From Anaerolineales bacterium (GTDB lineage: Bacteria; Chloroflexota; Anaerolineae; Anaerolineales; Villigracilaceae), in NCBI GenBank assembly GCA_028689195.1, contig JAQTWR010000009.1, positions 1-18,776 on the forward strand: 18,776 nt of DNA, written 5' to 3'. Of the stretch, positions 14,594-18,776 are shown piece by piece. The position numbers and the translations under genes are program-made. The notes below the pieces were generated by a model, which worked only from the letters and a program-made list of their open reading frames with translations, did no database searches and had not been told where the DNA came from. Position 1 is the first letter of the stretch; every line of letters starts with the position of its first letter.

Positions 14594-14839
14594 TTATTTC
14601 CCAAAAAGAACATTGAGAACTTCTTCGCGATTGATCCTCAAATGTTCTGCGACATCTTTCAAGATGGAATTCAATGTTCCAATTCGTAACGGCTTATGAC
14701 GCGGTATCGTAATATGATGTTCGCCGCCTTGTTGGGTGGTCAGGCGCATGTGGCTTCCTTCTTGACGCGTCACTTTGTATCCATATTTATTAAGAGCGTT
14801 TGCCAATTCGTCGCCATTGAGGTCGCGTGGAATTCTCAT
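14594..14839 (-). CDS. hicA: HicA family toxin (mRNA interferase, YcfA-like)
   Basis: The 81-residue protein shows the HicA fold signature: an N-terminal helix (ELANALNKYGY), then RQEGSHMRLT with the presumed catalytic His30 in the GSH motif, then a strand-rich HHITIPRHKPL segment and a C-terminal helix. HicA proteins bind double-stranded RNA and cleave mRNA when free of HicB. The start overlaps the upstream antitoxin gene by 4 bases (ATGA), and GAGGTG precedes it. The M42 peptidase follows one base after the stop. Antitoxin-first order is the reverse of the classical hicAB order, but is common in these small YcfA/UPF0150 pairs. Confidence 0.88.
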   Translation of the reverse strand: MRIPRDLNGDELANALNKYGYKVTRQEGSHMRLTTQQGGEHHITIPRHKPLRIGTLNSILKDVAEHLRINREEVLNVLFGK

Positions 14840-15042
14840 GCTGCCATCACCTCTTCTCTTACTATATGCAACCTTATTACTTGAGGATGTTGTCCTTCAT
14901 CAAAATGACAACGCACAGCCTCTTGCACGGCTTCTTTCAACTCATCCCAAGTATCTGCCTCTGTAAAAATGGAAAAGCCCAATGCGCGGGCAAGATAACC
15001 GCCTTCTACGGATTCTTCTACAAGAAAAATAATTTCATTCAT
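14836..15042 (-). CDS. hicB: HicB-like antitoxin (UPF0150 type, short form)
   Basis: The 68-residue protein has the small partial RNase-H-like HicB fold: strand IIFLVEES, the GGYLARALG turn, a helix TWDELKEAVQEAVRCHF, and a closing strand VIRLHIVREE. It should bind and silence the HicA toxin encoded next. No C-terminal helix-turn-helix or ribbon-helix-helix domain is present, so it probably does not repress its own promoter unaided. AAAGGAC lies 6 bases before the ATG. Automatic annotations sometimes wrongly call such proteins 2-oxoisovalerate dehydrogenase subunits. The preceding thioesterase gene ends 35 bases upstream in the same direction. Confidence 0.82.
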   Translation of the reverse strand: MNEIIFLVEESVEGGYLARALGFSIFTEADTWDELKEAVQEAVRCHFDEGQHPQVIRLHIVREEVMAA

Positions 15043-15077
15043 GTTTTGTCCTTTCTTACAAACTTGTCTTGATAAGT

Positions 15078-15500
15078 TTAAACATTCAAACCTTCAAACT
15101 CGCTAATCTTCTCCCGCCATTCGTCAGGCACAGGGATGGGCTTCAAGCCTTCGTAATCAAACGTGACGAGAATGACCTTGCCGCTTGCCAGAACTTTGCC
15201 GGATTCGTCCATTACGCATTGCTCGGTGGTCAAAGATTTGTTGCCGATTTTCGCCGTCCGCACGCCGACTTTGAGCGCGTTGCCGTAATGCGCGGGCGCG
15301 TGGTAGGTGATGTGAATATCGGCGATAATCACGCCCACTTCCATAAACGATTGGTCTTTGCTGAACAATCCGAGACGGGTCAAATAATAGATACGCGCCT
15401 GCTCAAAGTACGTCAGGTATTTGGCGTTGTTCACATGTCCCTGCGGATCCAAATCACCGTAGCGGACTTCGGTTGGGTGGAAGAATTTGAAATCAGTCAT
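15078..15500 (-). CDS. Acyl-CoA thioesterase, 4HBT / YbgC-like hotdog protein
   Basis: This 140-residue single hotdog-fold protein carries the family signature RYGDLDPQGHVNNAKYL, in which D18 is the likely catalytic acid, followed by YFEQAR in the central helix. Members hydrolyse acyl-CoA, or sometimes acyl-ACP, thioesters. An in-frame ATG at 15533 would add 11 residues, but it lies in the loop of a perfect 14-base-pair hairpin, so I prefer the ATG at 15500. A TATAAT box sits 6 bases upstream of this ATG and no usable Shine-Dalgarno is present, which suggests a leaderless transcript. With the acyl reductase in the left half it is one of two acyl-handling genes here, but the two are not linked by an operon. 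Confidence 0.85.
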   Translation of the reverse strand: MTDFKFFHPTEVRYGDLDPQGHVNNAKYLTYFEQARIYYLTRLGLFSKDQSFMEVGVIIADIHITYHAPAHYGNALKVGVRTAKIGNKSLTTEQCVMDESGKVLASGKVILVTFDYEGLKPIPVPDEWREKISEFEGLNV

Positions 15501-15506
15501 GCGCGG

Positions 15507-15512
15507 ATTATA
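15507..15512 (-). promoter_or_regulatory. -10 box of a probable leaderless promoter for the thioesterase gene
   Basis: TATAAT on the - strand ends 6 bases before the ATG, so transcription should begin at or beside the start codon. No good -35 hexamer is visible; the region 17-18 bases upstream lies in the terminator hairpin. Confidence 0.5.
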
Positions 15513-15516
15513 TAGC

Positions 15517-15549
15517 AAACCTCCGAGTTCCATAAGAACTCGGAGGTTT
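15517..15549. terminator. Perfect 14-bp hairpin between pepF and the thioesterase gene
   Basis: AAACCTCCGAGTTC pairs with GAACTCGGAGGTTT around a 5-base loop. It begins 5 bases after the pepF stop on the - strand and should end that transcript. The U-run on the - strand is only three bases, and the other strand has a better tail (TTTGTGTTTT), so termination may be partial. Confidence 0.75.
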
Positions 15550-15554
15550 GTGTT

Positions 15555-17315
15555 TTACAACGCTTCCAACTCGTTGACCAGTTTTTCCAGCACGTCGAAT
15601 CCGCCCTGCCAGAATTTCGCGTCGCGGATGTCGATACCCGCCTCCGCAAGAATTTTCTCCGGCGCTTCGGAGCCTCCCGCCGATAATATTTTGAGATACT
15701 TCGGCTTGAAAGATTCGCCCTCGATTTTATATTGCTGATACAACGAGAAGACCAGCAGTTGACCAAAAGCGTACGCGTACACATAAAACGGCGTGTGATA
15801 AAAATGCGGGATGGAAACCCATTCCCATTTGAACTCGTCGCTCAACTCGATTGAATCGCCGAATTGTTCCTTCAAGTTTTCCATATACGCCGCGCTGATC
15901 TCGTCCACCGACGCGTTATTTTGAATCATTTCGTGCGCCTGCTTTTCAAACATCGCAAAATATGATTGGCGCATGATGGTCGCGTACGCATCGTCCACTT
16001 GTTTGAAGAGAATATCGCGCCTGACGCTTTTATTCTTTTCGGCGGAGAGCAACTTATCGGTGAACATCATCTCGCCAAAAGTGGAAGCCGTCTCAGCCAG
16101 CGGCAGCGATGAATGATACGTAAACGTGCTGTGATGCGAAGCCAGCATGGAATGAATTGCGTGACCCAACTCGTGCGCCATCGTCGCCGCGTCGCGCGCG
16201 CTGCCTTGATAATTCAACAAAACGTAGGGAGTCATCTCAGGCAGAACCGACCAGCAGAACGCGCCGTCGCGTTTGCCTTTGCGAACTTCGCTGTCAATGC
16301 GTTGATCGTCAAAGACGCGCTGCGCGAGTTCTCCCAATTTTGGATCGAACGCGCTGAAAGATTCCAAAACCATTTCGGCGGATTTTTCATATTTATATTT
16401 TTTATCGGCGCCGGCGATGGGCGCGTAAAGATCGTAGCGGCGAAGTTTTTTCACGCCGAGCGCTTTCGCCTTCAATTTGAAATACCGCTGGAAGATGGTT
16501 CTGTTTTTGCGCGCGGTTTCGAGCAGCGCGTCCACCGCTTCGTTGGGAATATCGTTGGATAAATTGCGCGCGGAAATCGGGTTTTTGAATTTTCGCAGCG
16601 CGACGTTTTCATTGCGCCAATCGCGCGCCACGGTTTGATAAATTTGTCCGAGAATAGTTCCCGCTTCGCCGTAAACGCGATACAACTCCTGATAGGCTTT
16701 GGCGCGCATTTTCGGGTCGCCGCCTTGTATAAAGCGGCTGAGTTGTCCGCGCGTGAATTCCTGCATTTTGCCGTCCGCCTTCAACTTGAAGACGTAACGA
16801 TTCGTAATCGAATCGTAAAGCGTGATGAGCGCGTTCGAGCCGGTGACGTTTTTGATGTTGACGATTTTTTCTTCCGCTTCGCTGAGCGTGTGCGGCTTGA
16901 AGAGTCGAATCGCTTCGAGGTAATAGCGGTAATCGCCCGATGTTTCCATCAAACGCCTGGCGTTGGCTTCGTCCAAATCTTTCCACCACAAACTGAAAAA
17001 GAGAACGCGGTTTTCGATTTCCGCCAGGAATTGCTGCGCGCGCGTTTGCAAAGTCTGCGCGGCTTGGTCTTGCGTATCTGCCGTGAAGGATAACCCCGCG
17101 AAGGCGTAGAGTTTGTACGCGATGCGCGTGGTCGCTTCGCTGGCGCGGATGAGCTCCATGAAATGTTCGGCGGAAATATCGGGGGCGAGCTTTCCGCGCG
17201 CGCCTTCAAACGACGCGACTTGTTCTTCGATCATGTCAAAGGCGCCTTGCAGTTCGGCGCTTTCGTAACCCGGGTACAGCGGAGCGAGACTCCATTTGGT
17301 TTGCTTGTAAGCCAT
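15555..17315 (-). CDS. pepF: Oligoendopeptidase F, M3 family zinc peptidase
   Basis: The 586-residue protein is of M3B (PepF) length. It holds the zinc motif HELGH at 381-385 within TMAHELGHAIHSM, with the third ligand probably E408 in LAETAST. The sequence NYQGSARDAATMAHE before it and the C-terminal FYVYAYAFGQLL segment are typical of PepF. These cytosolic enzymes cut peptides of intermediate length and probably feed aminopeptidases such as the M42 protein nearby. A clear GGAGGAA precedes the ATG, with a TATAAT-type -10 box further upstream. A strong hairpin follows the stop. No signal peptide is seen. Confidence 0.95.
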   Translation of the reverse strand: MAYKQTKWSLAPLYPGYESAELQGAFDMIEEQVASFEGARGKLAPDISAEHFMELIRASEATTRIAYKLYAFAGLSFTADTQDQAAQTLQTRAQQFLAEIENRVLFFSLWWKDLDEANARRLMETSGDYRYYLEAIRLFKPHTLSEAEEKIVNIKNVTGSNALITLYDSITNRYVFKLKADGKMQEFTRGQLSRFIQGGDPKMRAKAYQELYRVYGEAGTILGQIYQTVARDWRNENVALRKFKNPISARNLSNDIPNEAVDALLETARKNRTIFQRYFKLKAKALGVKKLRRYDLYAPIAGADKKYKYEKSAEMVLESFSAFDPKLGELAQRVFDDQRIDSEVRKGKRDGAFCWSVLPEMTPYVLLNYQGSARDAATMAHELGHAIHSMLASHHSTFTYHSSLPLAETASTFGEMMFTDKLLSAEKNKSVRRDILFKQVDDAYATIMRQSYFAMFEKQAHEMIQNNASVDEISAAYMENLKEQFGDSIELSDEFKWEWVSIPHFYHTPFYVYAYAFGQLLVFSLYQQYKIEGESFKPKYLKILSAGGSEAPEKILAEAGIDIRDAKFWQGGFDVLEKLVNELEAL

Positions 17316-17320
17316 CGAAA

Positions 17321-17327
17321 TTCCTCC
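17321..17327 (-). promoter_or_regulatory. Ribosome binding site of pepF
   Basis: TTGGAGGAA on the - strand lies about 6 bases before the pepF ATG and confirms the start at 17315. Confidence 0.7.
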
Positions 17328-17336
17328 AAAAAAGAA

Positions 17337-17363
17337 TGTAGGTCAAGTTGAAACTTGGCTACA
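17337..17363. repeat. Short palindromic unit bounded by TGTAG...CTACA in the pepF leader
   Basis: TGTAG (17337-17341) and CTACA (17359-17363) bracket a CAAGT/ACTTG stem with a 4-base loop. It overlaps the expected pepF transcription start and leader. It could be an operator, a leader hairpin, or a small dispersed repeat like the palindrome at 12508. Confidence 0.45.
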
Positions 17364-17368
17364 TTATA
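17363..17368 (-). promoter_or_regulatory. Putative -10 box of the pepF promoter
   Basis: TATAAT on the - strand would give a start near 17356 and a leader of about 40 bases carrying the GGAGGAA site. The -35 region is not well matched. Confidence 0.4.
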
Positions 17369-17387
17369 CGACATGAAAAAGCGCCTT

Positions 17388-17771
17388 CTATTCAGTCAGT
17401 AACTTTTCGATCTCGCTCAACACTTGTGAAAATGTCGGCTCTTCCGCGGGCATTAATTTATCCTGTTCCCCTATATGTTTATGATGCGGGTGAGTTGATA
17501 TTTCTGAATGATGGGGAGCGTTATCGTAACGAAATACGCGCGCTCCATTTTTTAGATATGTGTATGCGTAGTGAAGTTTAATCGGATGCCCCATCTCTGT
17601 GCTTACTACTTCATATAAGTCAAGATAACTTCCGTCCCAAAAAACAACCCGACATCGAACGAGACCATTAAAGTCGTCCGATGTCAGGCAGGTAACTTCG
17701 CCTTCAATTTCCGCGCTCTTGATTCGGCGCAGGCTGCGTTCAATGCCGGAAAAATAATCCCCGATCTTCAT
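17388..17771 (-). CDS. TumE-like toxin (DUF6516 family)
   Basis: The 127-residue protein has the features I associate with the TumE toxin family: a strand-rich core with RCRVVFWDGSYLDLYE (40-54), a YAYTYL strand, then FRYDNAPHH (80-88) and HPHHKH (94-99), and a C-terminal helix. The His-rich motifs are the likely active or metal site. The start at 17771 shares one base with the stop of the preceding small gene (TAATG), which argues for coupled translation. An ATG at 17852 in the same frame would overlap that gene by 82 bases and is less likely. The family name is recalled; the biochemical activity cannot be read from the sequence. Confidence 0.72.
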   Translation of the reverse strand: MKIGDYFSGIERSLRRIKSAEIEGEVTCLTSDDFNGLVRCRVVFWDGSYLDLYEVVSTEMGHPIKLHYAYTYLKNGARVFRYDNAPHHSEISTHPHHKHIGEQDKLMPAEEPTFSQVLSEIEKLLTE

Positions 17772-18001
17772 TATTCTGCAAGAGCCAAATCGTTTCTCAT
17801 AAACTTCCGCACGGGCAGAGAAGTCAGATAGAGATGGTAAATTCCCGCCCACATCATAATTTCGTCGTCGTCGCCAAGAGCGCCTTCGGAATAGCGATTG
17901 AAGAATTCGATGGTGGAATAACCAAATTTCCGCTCAAACGACTCAAGCATACGGGTGAGTTCGTTGAAATCTACTCTTTGGGGTTTTAGAATTTTATCCA
18001 T
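17771..18001 (-). CDS. TumA-like antitoxin, partner of the TumE-like protein
   Basis: The 76-residue, mostly helical protein includes LESFERKFGYSTIEFFNRY and a DEIMMWAGIYHLY segment. This pattern is common in small proteins encoded just before DUF6516 genes. Its gene overlaps the toxin gene by one base, in the antitoxin-first order. A TATACT box on the - strand (18009-18014) ends 7 bases before the ATG and no Shine-Dalgarno is seen, so the mRNA may be leaderless. The protein is acidic and lacks a clear DNA-binding motif. The role as antitoxin is inferred from context. Confidence 0.65.
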   Translation of the reverse strand: MDKILKPQRVDFNELTRMLESFERKFGYSTIEFFNRYSEGALGDDDEIMMWAGIYHLYLTSLPVRKFMRNDLALAE

Positions 18002-18008
18002 GTAAAAA

Positions 18009-18014
18009 AGTATA
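18009..18014 (-). promoter_or_regulatory. -10 box of a probable leaderless promoter for the TumA/TumE-like pair
   Basis: TATACT on the - strand is followed by 7 bases and then the ATG. The -35 region is weak. The geometry repeats that of the thioesterase promoter. Confidence 0.42.
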
Positions 18015-18043
18015 TCAGGGAATTCGACGAAATTCTGTGCGCG

Positions 18044-18776
18044 CTACTGCGTCGCCAGAAAATGATTCTTCAGCGTGTAGTGAATATAGTTCTGCCACAG
18101 CGGAATAATATCTTCTGCGTTGTAATCGTGGTCGGAAAAAGTTTGAACGATGACGCGCCCGCCGTAACAGGTCGCCAGCACCGCTTCTTGATTCGATTTT
18201 TGCGCGGCGAGTCCCGCGAGCAGTTCCGCGTCGCCGCTGCCCGTCAGGTAGATTTGGTCGCCGGTTTGATTCGCCCAATAGCGGTTGTAATGCAACAGCG
18301 GCATTACCGTGTTGGGTTCGTTGAAAACGGGATGCGTGGAATCCCACCAGTAAATTGAATCTGCGAGGTTGTAATCTTTTTGATACCGGACTCCGCATCC
18401 GCCAAGAATTTTGCTGATCGCCCCGTTGGATTGAAAGTCCAAATACCAAACTTCCATAATCAACGCGGCTTTATCGCGCGCGAGACGGGTGTTGATTACG
18501 TCCCAGAATTCGCCTGAGATGATATTCTTGTCTTCCGCGCCGACAATAATCAAATCAAAATCCGCGCCTGAATTCAACTGTTCCATGAAGCGACCGCTGT
18601 ACGAACCCGTTTGAGTGTACTTCATATTCATTCCGTCCAGCGCGTCTTGAATCCACATGCCAAATCCGCGCGCGTCTGTGTTTTCATAGACCAGCACATT
18701 GGCAGATTTTATCTTTGCTTCCACGTCTTCTGTGGGCGTTGGCAGAATTTGTTCCGTGGGCTGCTCGGGCGGCAGG
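18044..18776 (-). CDS. Putative exported protein with GATase/ThuA-like domain, 5' partial
   Basis: The frame is open to the right edge of the window, so the N-terminus is missing; the GTG at 18724 is probably internal. The visible upstream residues are a Pro/Thr/Glu-rich stretch (PPEQPTEQILPTPTED), which usually links a signal peptide or lipobox to an outside domain. About 220 residues follow with alternating strands and helices: ANVLVYENTDARGF, FDLIIVGAED, KAALIMEVWYLDF, then GGRVIVQTFSDHDY near the end. This resembles class I glutamine-amidotransferase-like (ThuA-type) folds. A Cys in LATCYGG is not in an obvious nucleophile elbow, so catalysis is doubtful. The specific function is unknown. 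It ends 42 bases before the TumA-like gene. Confidence 0.6.
   Translation of the reverse strand, partial: LPPEQPTEQILPTPTEDVEAKIKSANVLVYENTDARGFGMWIQDALDGMNMKYTQTGSYSGRFMEQLNSGADFDLIIVGAEDKNIISGEFWDVINTRLARDKAALIMEVWYLDFQSNGAISKILGGCGVRYQKDYNLADSIYWWDSTHPVFNEPNTVMPLLHYNRYWANQTGDQIYLTGSGDAELLAGLAAQKSNQEAVLATCYGGRVIVQTFSDHDYNAEDIIPLWQNYIHYTLKNHFLATQ

Noticed and set aside
14593..14613. Upstream ATG giving the M42 peptidase seven extra residues
   Set aside because: It overlaps the hicA coding end and has a weaker ribosome site than the ATG at 14592; the extra residues are not part of the family core.
14836..15042. 2-oxoisovalerate dehydrogenase subunit, a label often given to such short proteins
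   Set aside because: At 68 residues with a HicB-like pattern and a HicA partner, it cannot be a dehydrogenase subunit.
17348..17581. 77-codon open frame on the + strand
   Set aside because: It overlaps the TumE-like gene and the pepF promoter on the opposite strand and encodes nothing recognisable.

Overview
The window looks like a chromosomal segment from a Chloroflexota bacterium, most likely of the Anaerolineae type. This is an inference from gene content and style: moderately GC-rich coding DNA, a very large soluble multi-GAF histidine kinase, an F420-type luciferase-like oxidoreductase, M42 and M3 peptidases, small HicAB and TumE-like modules, and short palindromic repeats between genes. 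No rRNA, tRNA, CRISPR array or phage module was found. Coding density is high, and the only sizeable non-coding stretch (about 210 bases, 10873-11084) is filled by a MITE-like insertion and a terminator.

Left half (1-10872, all + strand) reads as one tightly packed transcription unit. It holds the 3' end of a hexapeptide-repeat protein, a homologue of cyanobacterial fatty acyl-ACP reductase with its active-site cysteine in place, and a response regulator fused to a degenerate GGDEF domain. These are followed by a 2470-residue membrane-anchored histidine kinase that I parse as PAS-like domain, 11 tandem GAF domains, PAS, HisKA and HATPase, then a stand-alone receiver protein and an alpha/beta hydrolase with an Asp nucleophile. 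Gaps are 4, -1, 20, 12 and 3 bases, so these genes are probably co-expressed. This cassette is the most interesting part: a large cytosolic signal integrator, two receivers, and two enzymes that could make or remove a lipid-derived or other small hydrophobic ligand. That functional link is inference.

Middle (10865-11059): a 151-base element with terminal inverted repeats, flanked by a 7-8 base direct repeat, sits exactly at the stop codon of the hydrolase. It separates that gene from a strong bidirectional terminator shared with the convergent gene lpdA.

Right half (11085-18776, all - strand). In the direction of transcription, from right to left, it contains a partial secreted-type protein with a GATase/ThuA-like fold, a TumA/TumE-like toxin-antitoxin pair, oligoendopeptidase F, an acyl-CoA thioesterase of the 4HBT family, a HicB/HicA pair coupled to an M42 aminopeptidase, an F420-dependent LLM oxidoreductase, and dihydrolipoamide dehydrogenase. 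Two genes here (the thioesterase and the TumA-like antitoxin) have a -10-like hexamer 6-7 bases before the ATG and no Shine-Dalgarno sequence, which suggests leaderless mRNAs. Their neighbours have clear GGAGG-type sites.
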